The notes beneath the pieces were generated by a model. That model was not told where the DNA came from and ran no database searches. It was given only the letters and a program-made list of their open reading frames with translations. Positions 47,296 to 59,792 of a DNA stretch of 64,000 nucleotides are shown here, piece after piece. The DNA comes from Xiphias gladius (taxonomy: Eukaryota > Chordata > Actinopteri > Istiophoriformes > Xiphiidae): positions 9,099,026 through 9,163,025 of the forward strand of contig NC_053406.1 in the NCBI RefSeq assembly GCF_016859285.1, written 5' to 3'. How positions within the stretch are numbered: position 1 is the first letter of the stretch; every line of letters starts with the position of its first letter. The position numbers and the translations under genes are program-made.

Positions 47296-50200
47296 TCAGA
47301 GTATGCAGTCCCTTGCCTTCCTTTCCACGTCACTGCAGTACTTTTCAGAGAGCCCTGTAGCCCTGCAAATTGACAAACACATCAGGTTTATACAGTTAAG
47401 ATATATTCACATTAGAGTGACCTTGTATTTCCATATATGAGTCATGTCAAAATATCAGCCACAAGAGAGGTTTATTAACCCTCCTCTACTTACTTGAGTT
47501 CCTTCAGCTTCTTCTCTTTAATCTCATTGAGGCGCATACGTCTCTGCCGGGCTTCTTCGATCAGCCGATCAGACTCCTTGAAGATCTCTCTGCGCTTGGC
47601 TATGGCTGAGAGCTCACGTTCCTTCACCTGTTGTCGGATGGACTCTGAGTGACGCAGCGCTTTCTGGCGCTGCTTCTCCTCCTCCTCCATCTGTTTGACT
47701 ATTCCTTCCTGTTGCACCCTTTGTGGAGAAAGGTAGGAGTGGCAGGGAAAATCAATATAAATAAAATGGTATAGCTGAATGTGTAAAATAGTACGTATAA
47801 ATGGAAACAGACATATTAAAGCCTGAATACTAAGAGCATTTTTACTACACTCATTGATCCATCCTACTTTAGATTGTAAGTGGTATTCTCCTCTTACTCA
47901 GAATCTTAAGGGAAAGTCATTTGATAATATAAAAACTTGAAAAATATTCAGAAAAAGTAAATATTCAAATCAAGTTTCTTACTTCAGCACCCTCTCAAAC
48001 TCTGCCTTCTCCCGGCCAGCCTCAATGGACAGGAAGTGCTCTTTGCACTGAATTTGCTCCAAGCGAGTCGCCCTCAGCATCTCTTCCTCTTGTACTTTCT
48101 TTACAGCCAGCTCTTTCTCTTTTCTCCTCCATTCTCTGTCTGTAATTTCTTGGTTCCTCTGAGCACGGAGCGAATCCTTCCAAATAGACAGACACACAAG
48201 ATAAGGACACACAGAACGCTTTGGTTCCCATGGATCTGTATGGAAGGTACGTACCTTGAAAATGTGACTAGAGTAGTTTAATCTGCAATAGGGATAAATT
48301 GAGCAGATACCACTTTTATGGCTTTTCAAAGTCAGCTGGTGGTTTTATTCCTGACCTGCTTTGCCTTGTAGTCCTTTGCTTTTTCTTGCTGGGCTCTCAG
48401 CCTGGCAATCTCCAACTCTTTCTCCTTCTTGTTTCGTCTCTGCTCTGCTTCGTATTCAGCCTCCCGCTCCTGCAGAGGTCATGAATGTCAATGTAAAAAA
48501 CAACCCACTTGCAAAGGAAAATAGTATTATAATGATGAAATAAAACAAAAATGTGTTCATGTGAATACTGACAATTGTTGAACTGAACTCCACAGGCATG
48601 AACTTTGTCTGTATTAAGAGTTTGTCTAACTGTTTTTTCCGTCTACAGAAATAACTTGCTCTCATCTGACCATTTTGTTTCGGATGTATTCCATGTCTCT
48701 CATGTCAGCCAGCTTCTCGTCCTCTCTCCTCTGCTCCTTGGCAAGCAGGGTCTCAGCATTGATACGCATGACCTCCTCCCGCAGACGCTGCTGCTCTTCC
48801 CTCTTCTTCTCCAGGGCCTGGAAGAAGACAACCAGTCAGAGAAGAAACAGACCGCAGTGCTAGTGTATGGTGTGTGTGGCTGCATATTCCTCTGAGCATG
48901 TATGTGTATTTTCTCTTTTTTTGTGTGTGCATTTTCTCTGCGTGGGCTGTGTCCGCACCTTGAGGTCTCCCAGGTTCAATCTCTCCTGGTTCTCTCTTAT
49001 CTGCTGTCTCTCCAGCTCTTTTGTCTCGTCTTGCAGTTGCTTCTCCTCCAGACGTTGCTGGATCTGGTCGTAAATTTGCTGCATTCCACTGGAAAGTAAC
49101 ACAAGCACAACACACCACTAGATAACGACGCAACACTGGGAGCCCTTTGTCTTTACTGCTCACCAGTAGTCTATGATTAGAAAATGGATTATATGACAAG
49201 GAAGTCAGTGGGTTTTTTTTGAGTCAAACTAATTAAAGGCAAACCATTTCCCCTCCCTACAAAAAGATGCCATCAGGTTAATAAATAATAATTCATGCAT
49301 ACAATCATCCATGAATGACTTTTTGTGTATTTCTCAGCAGGGGTCCCTTTACCTGATCCTCTGCTGTTTGCGCAGCTCCTCAATCTGCTCCACGGTCTCC
49401 AAGGTCTTGCGGCGCGCCACCTCCATCATGGCATCCAGACGCTTCTCCTCCTCTGACAGCTCCACCTGGATCTGTTTCTTCTCCTGGATCTGGGCGTCAC
49501 GGGTGGCTTGGCACTGAGCATCCAGAATCAGCTGAGGGGGACCCACACACAGAGAAGTTCTGATCTTCAAGCGCACTTTGTTCGTACAAAAAAATCAGAA
49601 GCTCTGCCAATGACCGATGAGTTCAAGTTCAGGCACATTTAAAAATGTTCTACCTTGTTGAGCTTTTTGATCTCATCCTCTTGCTCCATCCTCAAGGCGT
49701 TTGCCCGCTCCACCAAGTGCTGTGCATGGTCCTGGGCCTCTAGTTCAAGCTCAGTCAGTGCGTGGTTCCCTTTACGGGACAGGTCTGCCTCATAGATTTG
49801 GCGCTTCGTTTCTTCTGCAGCTTTCTAGATGAGGAAAACAAAAAAAAACGTGCTTATTCTCTTAATTTTAATCTAAAAGTTACAGGACCATTTTGGTTGG
49901 AGTTTTCATTGTTCCTACAATGTCTTCTTCTTTCTTCCTCTGATAAGCCTCCTTCAAGGACTCCCTCTCGTCCTTGGTGAGAACTCGGGATGTTGAGGTG
50001 ATCCGCTTAAACTCAGCTGATGGAAGAATGATTGACTCTCCTGAAGGATCCTTCCATGGGATCCTGACAAAACAACAGGCGTTGAGATGTTTTTTAAATG
50101 TCCACATTGGGTCTCATTTCTACTGTAGTGCCAGCACCTGTATGATATTGTGACTTGCTAAGCATATCACCCACTTTCAAAGTTGCAGTATCTAATATGG

Positions 50201-50617
50201 AAGTTAAATGTAGCAGCGCAAATTGTATCCACTAAAATGTGTGCATCACACTTTTCATAACCACAGACACACTGAGCAAATGTTTGGAGTCTGTCAGTGA
50301 GGGCTAGGCTACCTGAGATGGCGAATGAGGTCTTTGGTGATGATTTGAACAGTCTCTGCTTCTTGGTTCTTCTGGGACTGGTCCTTGGCCTTAGAGGCTG
50401 AGTTTCCAGGCTTGTCCGGTGATATCTGGACAGAGTTAGTTAGCGACATCTCACAAACCCACTCATAACTTGTGATCTCTCCACCCGTGCAACTGCAGAC
50501 ATGACACACCATGACTGGTTTTTGAACGAGGTACGTTGTAGCGCATTCACACCGAGGCTACAAACTGATGCTATAAGCCCGGGAGCACTGGTTATGCCAT
50601 TAGAAATAAAAATTAAA

Positions 50618-50672
<55 letters not shown>

Positions 50673-50987
50673 CTGCCATTTCATTGTCTATGGTAGGGTA
50701 CAATATGTGCCACAATCACTCACCGGTTTTGGGCTCCCAAACAGGGTTTCGTCCACCTGGGAGGTGGACGCCTTTGTGCGGTACCGGCGGGTATAAGAGC
50801 TGCTCCTCGAGGTCGTGGAACTGGATGCTAGTCTCTACAGGGATTAACATTACCACCATATACAACATACATAACATACATAACCGTCCTCTATTAACTA
50901 CAACGAAACCAAGAATTTAGCAGCCGTGTGTAAAGGGATATTATATGGCCTGGTATTACGCCTTATTTAAAACCTAACGCTCACCAT
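47296..50987 (-). CDS. cfap45: Cilia and flagella associated protein 45 (CCDC19/NESG1)
   Basis: CFAP45 is a microtubule inner protein of motile-cilium and sperm-flagellum doublets. Minus-strand exons from start to stop: 50985-50987 (ATG only), 50724-50834, 50313-50425, 49889-50063, 49654-49824, 49353-49531, 48959-49088, 48671-48817, 48356-48469, 47983-48176, 47494-47718, 47296-47362 (TGA). They total 1,629 nt, 542 aa (human 551). Recognisable blocks are SYTRRYRTKASTSQVDETLFG, PSGESIILPSAEF, ANALRMEQEDEIKKLNK, ATRDAQIQEKKQIQVELSEE, RNQEITDREWRRKEKE and the C-terminal ATGLSEKYCSDVERKA. Most of the protein is charged coiled coil (trichohyalin/plectin-homology type). The first coding exon encodes only the initiator methionine, flush against its donor. 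The donor after exon 4 (ATG then GTCCTG) is weak; the only better nearby donor would break the frame. An X-box lies about 0.2 kb upstream. Confidence 0.94.
50426..50723 (-). other. cfap45 intron 2 with a (CA)n microsatellite
   Basis: 298-bp intron. About 52 bp (50620-50671) is a CA repeat, which reads as GT on the transcribed strand. The exon 3 acceptor itself is ordinary and well separated from the repeat. Confidence 0.85.
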
Positions 50988-52084
50988 GGTCCTCGGTTAT
51001 TGGAGTCCAGGTCAACGGTGAATGAAGTCTGAATTAAAGTTTGTTTAATGCTAACTTTTCTATTTTATTGTTTTAAAGACTCGTAATGCAAGGTAAACGT
51101 TTTTTTTTCATATAAACTTAGCTGGTTTACGTTTACTCGTAAACGTGGCTACGGTTGATTTTTGAATATGTTTGTTATCTGTTGCCATGGGAACGAATGT
51201 GAGGAGGGGCTCCTGTCGTTTCTGTGATGAAATGAAAATAATACCAAGAGTTAGCTATGACCAACTAACCAGGCTACCGCAAAGTGTAACAATGCCGTAA
51301 ATGTGTTATTATACATACGTTTTCACGGGTTTTGGTGTGCAAATAGAAAAAACAACAGGAGCCATAAACGAGAGAGACAACGTCAGGTCTGATCGCCTAG
51401 TTTAAAAATGGTATATTAACTTCTTCAGTTACATGCTTTGTAACTACACCATGATTGTTAAGAACTAACGTTAGCTACTTTTTCTGGCGAAAGTTTAACA
51501 CTTACACAAATTACAACATGTTAAATTGACATGGGTTCGACATTGGCGTTATTTATTTATTTTACAGGGGTTACGGTTAATAACATCACTGCAAGCTAAC
51601 ACACTGCATTGCGTTAGTAGCGTTCGTGGCTGGACCGCGTCAATTAATCCACATGATGCGGAAACTTCACATACTCCACTCTTCCTCCATGGGGTTGCCA
51701 GGTCCACGGTCTTCCCGGAATTTGTCTACTTTTAATCGGGTTGAATTTTTTATCCGCTGGTTGGGTAGACTTATTTTGCAAGCAAATTACTTCAAAAGTT
51801 TGTATAAATAAAAGGCATACTTTAAATGAAATAATTGATGTATACCCAAGTCCTACCAAACTGACTCCAGATCAGCACGTAAACAGAAACACACGACGTG
51901 CTGTAATGCCCTCCGCCGCCTGGCACTTGGCAATGACAGCAATGCTGATGGACTTTAAAAGCAGCGTTTGAGGTTTGGCAGAGGCATATGTTGAGTTCTG
52001 GGTTTCGGGGCTGGTTTCGATTGGCCATTGTGCTGGTTTCGTCACACAGACCTGGCAACCCTGCTCCTCCCTTGCCTCGACATA
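50988..52084. promoter_or_regulatory. Divergent intergenic region between cfap45 and slc37a4
   Basis: About 1.1 kb separates the cfap45 start codon (minus) from the inferred slc37a4 first exon (plus). It contains the X-box at 51181-51194. Other than several ORFs below 80 codons without homology I see nothing further. Transcription starts are not determined. Confidence 0.6.
51181..51194 (-). promoter_or_regulatory. X-box (RFX-binding) motif upstream of cfap45
   Basis: GTTGCCATGGGAAC differs at one base from the palindromic RFX consensus GTTGCCATGGCAAC. It sits 194 bp upstream of the cfap45 start codon, the usual range for ciliary genes driven by RFX factors (often with FOXJ1). The identification rests on the motif and on the neighbouring ciliary gene. 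Confidence 0.65.
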
Positions 52085-52577
52085 ATGAGCTGTTCAGCGG
52101 TGAAAACATGGAGTTATTTTGCGAATAAGTCCACGACGCAGACAGCAGTCAGGCGGATAGCCTTCCTGCACAGAAAAGAGGAGGTGGACATACAGAGGTA
52201 GCTGCTTTGCTTCCACTAAATACTGTGTTTGAGGAATATAACGTTGCATACTTCACATTTTACACACTGGAGTAGCTGCTGTAAAGTTTGATCTATTATA
52301 AGAGTAATGTTTTAGCTTTACTTGAACTTCACTGAGATAGATGAGTTATTTGTTCATGTTTTCAGTGATATTTCATGTTTTCATGAGATCCGCTTGGCCA
52401 AAAGCCGCAGTGATTGTGTAATCTCTCTTGCAACTTTGTACACATTTGAGCAGAGCAACAGACACAATCTGAATTGTTGCCTCTATATTTCTGTCTGTTA
52501 GGTCTTTTGTGCTGAGGATCACCGCAGTCCACACACCCCCCTCACCTGGAGAGGAGCCTCGCCCTGGTCTGCGGTAA
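52085..52577 (+). other. Candidate spliced upstream ORF in the slc37a4 leader, 62 codons
   Basis: An inferred 5' exon ends at 52197 (ACAGAG before GTAGCT) and the next begins at 52502 after CTGTCTGTTAG. Across this junction an ATG at 52085 opens a 62-codon frame (MSCSAVKTWSYFANK…) that closes at TAA 52575-52577, well before the slc37a4 ATG at 53011. I do not recognise the peptide. It may be a regulatory uORF, a small unrelated protein or chance. Both exon boundaries are predictions. Confidence 0.3.
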
Positions 52578-53010
52578 CTGTTGGACTCCCCAGTGAATCA
52601 TTTACCACATCAGTCTGAATACTCCTTCCATAACATCCTCCGCTGGACAAACAGCAGCAGAGGAAAAGAACACCAAGGTCACTGTTCAAGTATAAGGACC
52701 CCAATCGGTGCCAAAAGGAAACAGCACATCATATACAGTGTTGATGTCACAAACTGATTGACGTCCTTTTCCAGGTCCTTTTCTGGCTGACCCGCAGCAC
52801 TTGGTAACAACCAAGATTAAATCACATTTGCAGTGGAGAAGTTGACCATTAACTTCCCCCGCTGATTGCAAACACCTCTTCACTTGTAAGCAGCTGCTTC
52901 TGTACAGTGGATCCTGAAGCAAAGTTCACTGTCACAGGCAGCAGAAGTCTGTCAAACGGACAGATTTATATTTTTCTCAATTTTTGGAGGACTATCTGCA
53001 ATCAACAATC

Positions 53011-56000
53011 ATGGCTAAACCAAGTTATGGATACTACAGAGGAACTATATTTCTGGCCATGTTTGTAGGCTACACGCTGTACTACTTTAACAGAAAGACC
53101 TTCTCCTTTGTGATGCCTTCTCTAATGCAAGAGATTAAGCTGGATAAGGATGATCTGGGTATGAGACACTTGGTTTTGCATTGATTTTATGCTTGATTGT
53201 TACAGTGCATAGATAGCATCTTTAATTAAACCCTATGCCTTGTTCTAAGAGTCATAAATTTTTAATTTTTTTTTAAACTTGAAAATTGTAAAGACCCAAA
53301 GGCGGATGTATTATTTACCCCTAAAATGTCAACATTATAAGCATGACCCCTGACTACCTTCCACACATGCTCATATATATTTCACTTTTTCTTTCCAGAC
53401 TCTAGATTAACGGTCTGCTCTTATCATGTATTACAAATTATCTGTGTGCTTGACAGAGAACTCTATATCTGTGATTTTTAGGACCAGAAAATCTTGCTAA
53501 AGGTGTCATCTGCTCAGTGTGATCTTCTCCTCTTCTGTCCTCTCTTGGTTCAGGCATGATCACCAGCAGTCAGTCTTTGGCCTATGCTATCAGTAAGTTC
53601 ATCAGCGGTGTGCTGTCGGATCAGATCAGCGCCCGCTGGCTCTTCTCCATTGGCCTGTTCATGGTGGGAGGCATCAATGTGGTCTTCTCCTGGTCCTCCA
53701 CTGTCGCTGTCTTCTCCGCCCTGTGGTTTCTCAACGGCCTTGGCCAGGGCTTCGGTTGGCCTCCCTGTGGCAGGGTGCTGCGGAAGGTACCTGAGCCACA
53801 TGCCAGTATATCATGCTGCAGTGTACTGATATCTAATTCAAGATGTTTCTTTTTCTTCTTCTCTACTGTGTTATTAGGAATAAATAGACACCATAATACA
53901 CCTTATCATGACCCTGGGAACAACAGTTTGAACTGGGTTCAGTTGGTCCTCTGCTAATGCGGCCTGTTCATTTTCAAAATCCTGAAATACAAAATATATA
54001 TATTCCAAGTAAAACCACGTTGTTTACAGTTTTCTCAACAAGGTATTGCCGCATTAGAAGCTTGAAATGCTTTTTTGAAAAAATGGTTGACCAACAAGAC
54101 TGAGGAAAGCCTGCAACAAAAGAAAAGTTGTTCTAACGTCTAAATGGTAGCTTTTGCAAAATGTACAATTATTAGAAGTTACATTTTTGATCAGGGAAGG
54201 ATTTTTTTTATTTTTTGAAAACTCATATCCTTGCTCCTTTGTTATATTAGTAGTAATTCCGTATTCCTCTAGAAAATATTTCCTGTAATCAAGGCCAGAG
54301 AGGCATTCTACAGATGGAGCATCACCAGTTACTTAGTTGTTGAATTTCTTTGTCTTGAATGTTATATTTAAATAAGAAATGAAGACATAATGGTAGAATG
54401 AAAAAGGCAGCACAAACCATTTCTTCAGATTCATGACAAAATAAGCAACAATCAAAGTAAATGGCAAGAAAGAAACATCGGTAGGTAAATTTTATTACGA
54501 CCTCAACATTTTAAAAAACTGATAATCTACTTCATCAGGACTGTGTGGGTGTGGTTTTATCAAATTTGACCGTAGCCTGGCACCATAACCAAACAATCGC
54601 ACAACTGTTAACACATTTTTGATTAAATGTTGCTAAATCCTAATTTTTTCTTCATGTTTTTAGGGGCTTTAATAACTTAATTGACTTTGCAATGAAACCA
54701 TACTTTGCTTGACCTCAGAATAGTCTTTGTGTTCTTCAATATTCACCAGTAGTGGTTGTAACTTGGACGTTTGCAATCCATGTAAGCCTAAAAGGTTAAA
54801 CCAAACTATGTAGAGTATGAGTGAAGAGTTCTTCCTTCCATTGTTTGACCTCACTGACCTGTCGTGTGTTACATCATGCAACATGGAAACTGTAAAAATG
54901 ACTGTCATTCAGTTGTTACCTGCTGTCAGATCAGTGGCGCACCGGTTTGATTGTTTTAACCCTCCTGTATACCAAAGGTAAGATAATGACACCAACTGTC
55001 AGTGCTTTTATTATTTCATGACATTATTTCTCTCGTCTGCTGTCAGTGGTTTGAGCCCTCTCAGTTTGGGACATGGTGGGCAGTTCTCTCCTGCAGCATG
55101 AATCTGGCTGGCAGCTTGGGCCCCATTATTGCCACAGTGCTGGCCCAGACTTACAGCTGGAGGACGATACTTTCAGTCTCGGGAATGATTTGCTTGGCGG
55201 TCTCCTTTCTCTGTCTGCTGGTCATCAAGAATGAGCCTAAGGATGTGGGGCTGCCCAATATAGAGGCCAAGAAGAGCAAAGGAGGTGAGACAGACTTTTG
55301 CCGAATGACTTATAATAATTCTTCATTTCGATAACAATCATAAACAGGTCTTATCCACAGTGAATGAATCAGGCACAGTATACTTTTTTAAATATGGTCG
55401 ATACTCAGTTAACACATAACTGTGCATTGTCCAGATGTGTGTGTGTGTGTGTTTTTGCACAGCATGTGCCTCTTGTGTTGTGACTGAAGGTCAGTGACTT
55501 GGTGGACTCTGTACCCAGTGTGCCCCTCACATGCCACTTGCGTGAGCTGTGTCTCGCTCATGCACTGGCAAAGTGAGAAAGTGGTGCGTGTGGTGATGTT
55601 TAATGCATTAATCTGATTAATATCCCCTCGGTCACGGGGATATTATGTGACACGTATTTGTTAGTGTTGACGCTAATGATTCAGATACATACAAAGGGGG
55701 TGTACAAATAAACAAAAACAAAAAAACAGGATATGTGATAATAATTTTTCTTCTGCCTGTTTCCTGTTCAGGACCCTCCAGTGATGAAAGCACCCTGTCT
55801 GAGTTTCTGCTGTCACCTTACCTGTGGCTGCTATCTGTGTCCTACCTGGTGGTTTTCGGGGTGAAGACGGTCTGCACGGACTGGGGGCAGCTGTATCTCA
55901 TTCAGGACAAGGGCCAGTCTACACTCATGGGTATGGCAGAGGGAAAGAGAAAACACCTCCCATTTCTCTGGAGAAATTGCTTATTATTTCTTGTGAATCA

Positions 56001-57413
56001 CCATATTCGTCTTCATAGGTAGCTCATACATGAGTGCCCTGGAGGTTGGAGGCCTGCTGGGCAGCCTCGCAGCAGGTTACATCTCTGACAAAGCTGTGGC
56101 CAAAGTGAGTTTGCATATTGTACACATCTGAGTGATTTTAAATACTTAATACTACATAACAATACTTCTTGAACAGCTTTGATTGGAACTGTTTCCCACA
56201 TCATGGCAAAGTCATACTAACTTGGCCTATACCTGCTTATTTTTTAATGTGGAAAATGATGATAATCTTTCTACAAATTTGCCTCCACAATCAGCTACGT
56301 ACACCGGAACTGCCTTTTCCAGTTCCTTTCCAGCACATAACACCCATTAATACAAGATCACTTGTAAAGAAGGATAACGGGCTTTGCACCATAACCTTCA
56401 TGGAGGCAGCGTCTAACCTGTCTACGCGTTTTCATCTCCATTTCGTGACCGAAAGAAATTTTTGCAACAATTAAAAAAAAAAACTGTAAAAAACACACTT
56501 AACTGACTAGTCAGCATCTGATTTTTTAGTTCATAACCAATGTAGATTTAATATGTGAATCTGCTTATAGTCAGCAAAACTAATGTATTTGTATATTCCT
56601 ATATTTTGTACAGCAAGGCATGAGAATCTATGGCAATCCCCGCCACTTCATCCTGATCTGCATGATGGCTGGAATGTTTGTGTCCATGTATCTGTTTAGA
56701 GTCACGGTTACTCCCGACAGCTCAAAGGTATCCAATACTGACATTCCACTCGGCAAAAATGAATTACTGAGATATTCTTGAATGCAGCACACTGCATGTC
56801 GTCTGTACATTCAGGTGTGGATTCTCAGCTTGGGTGCTGCTTTTGGTTTCTCCTCTTATGGACCAATAGCATTGTTTGGGGTTATAGCCAATGAGAGCGC
56901 CCCGTCCAACTACTGTGGGACATCACACGCCATTGTTGCCCTGATGGCCAACAGTAAGTTGATTGCTTTTCAAGCCAGTTATACATATGGAGCCTGTACA
57001 AGCTGTTGCCAACTGCAAAATGCCTTTACACTAATGATACAACTACATACCAGTAGTCTCCTAGTGATACTTTTTACTCAGTTTAGTTTATATATTGTAC
57101 GATGCTAAACCCCACAGCTCTCCACAGGACAGTGACTTTGGTGTAGCAGATTCAGCCTTAAATAACTCAGAGAGTGAAATGTATGCACTACACTTTTTAT
57201 AATTTCGAAGCCTTGGAGTGAACGTGTCCATTTGTGCTCTCCTCAGTTGGTGGCTTCCTGTCTGGACTACCATTTAGCACAATTGCCAAGCACCACGGCT
57301 GGGAAATGGCCTTCTGGGTAGCAGAGATCATCTGTGGTGTCACCACTGTTGGATTCTTCCTGCTGCGCAACGTCCGAACCAAGATGGGTCACGCGTCCAA
57401 GAAGACCCACTAA
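53011..57413 (+). CDS. slc37a4: Glucose-6-phosphate translocase (SLC37A4/G6PT1)
   Basis: SLC37A4 is the ER membrane antiporter that exchanges cytosolic glucose-6-phosphate for phosphate and supplies lumenal glucose-6-phosphatase in gluconeogenesis and glycogen breakdown. Coding exons: 53011-53158, 53554-53786, 55047-55284, 55772-55930, 56019-56104, 56614-56727, 56815-56953, 57247-57413 (TAA). They total 1,284 nt, 427 aa (human 429). It is a major facilitator family protein with about 10-12 membrane segments. Diagnostic text includes [16 protein letters not shown], with Arg28 at the position mutated in human glycogen storage disease Ib, [55 protein letters not shown] and [13 protein letters not shown]. 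The C-terminus SKKTH ends in a KKxx ER-retrieval signal. The start was chosen as the first ATG with family homology; the leader spans at least one 5' exon. Teleosts may have two copies. Confidence 0.96.
53787..55046 (+). other. slc37a4 intron between coding exons 2 and 3
   Basis: 1.26-kb AT-rich intron. I see no exon, repeat or RNA gene. Confidence 0.8.
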
Positions 57414-57932
57414 AACATCATTACACCTCATCCTCTGCATCCAGAGAAAAACTGAATATTTTATGTCATCATTGTATTTTCATATTTTTCTTGTTTTTTT
57501 TGATACCGCAGTATTTTTTTCAGTCAGTCATACAGCTCACAGAGGTTGAGCATTTCTTCTTAAAAAACCTGTTTTGCGAGGTGCTTCTCGACATACAGTA
57601 TTTACAGTCTGTAAACACTGCATCGGTAACCCAACAACAGAACATAAATTACTACACATTATGTATTGTCATGTAATGGAATATGGCAAAAACACGACTA
57701 GAGAAATATTTTCGCTCTTAAGGCCGCTGAAGCCTTACAGTGACAAGAGGACAAAACTGGAACCTGGTTCAGAAACTGGTATATTATTCAATATTCTTGT
57801 TTTTTTTTTTTTTAAAAAAAAAGCAAAAAATGAATCATGGGAGGAATTACAACACCAATACAATGCTCATCTTTTTTTTTTTTGAGGAAAACACAATGTG
57901 TGGTCTTCATTATGAGAACAGTCAAAGGCTTG

Positions 57933-57938
57933 AATAAA
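57933..57938 (+). promoter_or_regulatory. slc37a4: Poly(A) signal AATAAA of slc37a4
   Basis: Canonical hexamer about 520 bp after the stop codon, followed by a T/GT-rich stretch as expected downstream of a cleavage site. Confidence 0.65.
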
Positions 57939-58075
57939 TGATACTTTGTTGTTATGTTTTTTCAGTCTTTTCATAGTTTATGCTCAATGCTCAGTAGACT
58001 ACAATTAGATCACACAGAAATTCAGTATACATGCAACCAAAAACAAACAAAATGTGAAATATTAACACACGTGAG

Positions 58076-58081
58076 TTTAAT
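58076..58081 (-). promoter_or_regulatory. trappc4: Candidate poly(A) signal of trappc4 (ATTAAA on the minus strand)
   Basis: TTTAAT on the plus strand, about 180 bp past the trappc4 stop. It is the common variant hexamer; no AATAAA was seen nearer on this strand. Confidence 0.4.
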
Positions 58082-58260
58082 CTTTTAGTATTTACAAAAT
58101 ATTATGTTTTTACAATGTGTCAAATCCCAGTCAAGAGTAACAAAGAAAATCCACTCAATTTCCCTCACCAAGGTCTACAGTCTTAGTAATTCACTAAATC
58201 TCTTGTGATGAGAAATTAGCATTCAGGCAGATTCATGTTGTCTCTTTAGTCCCCTCTGGG

Positions 58261-59792
58261 TCAAGATCCGGCTCCAAAGTTGCCAGCTTTCTCTGCAATC
58301 TCCAGTGCACTCTTCAGATTCTGATCAAAGAGTTCACACCTGAAAAAAAACCACACCGATTCACAGCGACATCAGAGAAAGCAGGTAACGGGATGTGTGG
58401 GTGTTAGACATTGGATACTTGATATGTAAACCGGAATGTAACAAGTACTAATTTTAAGACACATAGGAACACAACAAGGTGGAGGACAACATAATCTTCT
58501 CCTGAAATGTGAAATTACCTGATTGGCATTTCCAGAGAATAGAACGGGTTCTTAAGAGCAAAATCGGAATAAATTTCGTAAATCTTCCTCAACAGCGTGT
58601 CAATGCCAGATTGTCGAGGGTCTGCCAGCACAATGAACTTAATCCCTGATAGAACAGCGACAGGACAAACAGTGAAAAAGATGAGAGTTAGTTATCAATA
58701 CCAAGTTAGAGAAACTATTGTTGTTGACACTGTTGGTACTTAAATAGTTCGTTCTTTCACCAGCAATGACACAGTGTTTACACCACTCACCCGTGAGAGT
58801 CTGGAAGCAGTGGAGTTTGAAGACGTCTGTCTCTAGCATCTCGATCCCTGAACTGCCAACTTCGGGGGACAGCTGTGAACCTATAGCAAACAACCTAAGG
58901 AAAAGAAAAAAAAACAACACAAAAAAAGGGGAGTTGATGTTTTGAAACACGTCAGACCCATAGGTCTGGCTCTTGAATCTGGCTCCACTACACCATCCAT
59001 CCATCCATCCATCCCTGAGACATGGATCTAACTTACGAGTGGAACATGGATGCCAGCATCAGCTTTTCATTGGAGCTCAGCCGTGCCCGTCCAAATCGAA
59101 TGGACACTGGATAATTTGAGGGATCTTTCAAGTATTCAAGGATGTCCTTTCCCTCTGCCGTGTTCTTTCCAATCACATCGACTCCATTGATGGACAGCAC
59201 TGCATGTCCCACTGGAGAATGACAACGGGACTTACATCATACACAGATCAAGACACACTTTAAAGACAAATACCAGATTTCGAAAAGTCGTGCAGCCTAT
59301 AGGGCAAATACTTACACCACAGAACACCCTAACGAATTTCCACAGGATACAATAAGGTTTGTCTAAACGCTAAATGAAGTATCATAGAGGCAGACTGCAA
59401 AGGCTCAGCAGCAGGAATAAGTTAGTCCATAGCAAGCCAATCAAATGACAGCAATCTGATAAAGCGCTTAGCATAGATTGGTCCATTGATTCATTTCATT
59501 TTCCGCCTTTTTTTTTTTTCTTTTACCACATTTGCGGTCTCCTACAGTCTTTTTGTACACAGAAGCTAACAGGTAAAACGAGCAAACAACATGCTCACGT
59601 TAGGTTTGAGACGTTACCTCTGATTCCGTCGCGTTGTCCAAACGATACGATGACCTTTTCATCGTGATGTTTGAGCACCAGATCTAAAGGATAGCTAAAG
59701 GTTTTCTCGGCCTCCGCCCTCGGGACGTAGTTGTCATATTGGTAAATTAAACCTCCAGCCTTGTTCACCAAATACACACTGAAGATCACCAT
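58261..59792 (-). CDS. trappc4: Trafficking protein particle complex subunit 4 (synbindin)
   Basis: Core subunit of the TRAPP complexes that tether ER-to-Golgi and later vesicles and act as exchange factor for RAB1-type GTPases. Minus-strand exons: 59618-59792, 59037-59211, 58791-58894, 58519-58645, 58261-58339 (TGA), total 660 nt, 219 aa, identical in length to the human protein. It begins [20 protein letters not shown], the longin-like fold, followed by the inserted PDZ-like segment ([20 protein letters not shown]), then [35 protein letters not shown] and [20 protein letters not shown]. It converges with slc37a4 and diverges from rps25, the same arrangement as on human 11q23.3. Confidence 0.97.
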
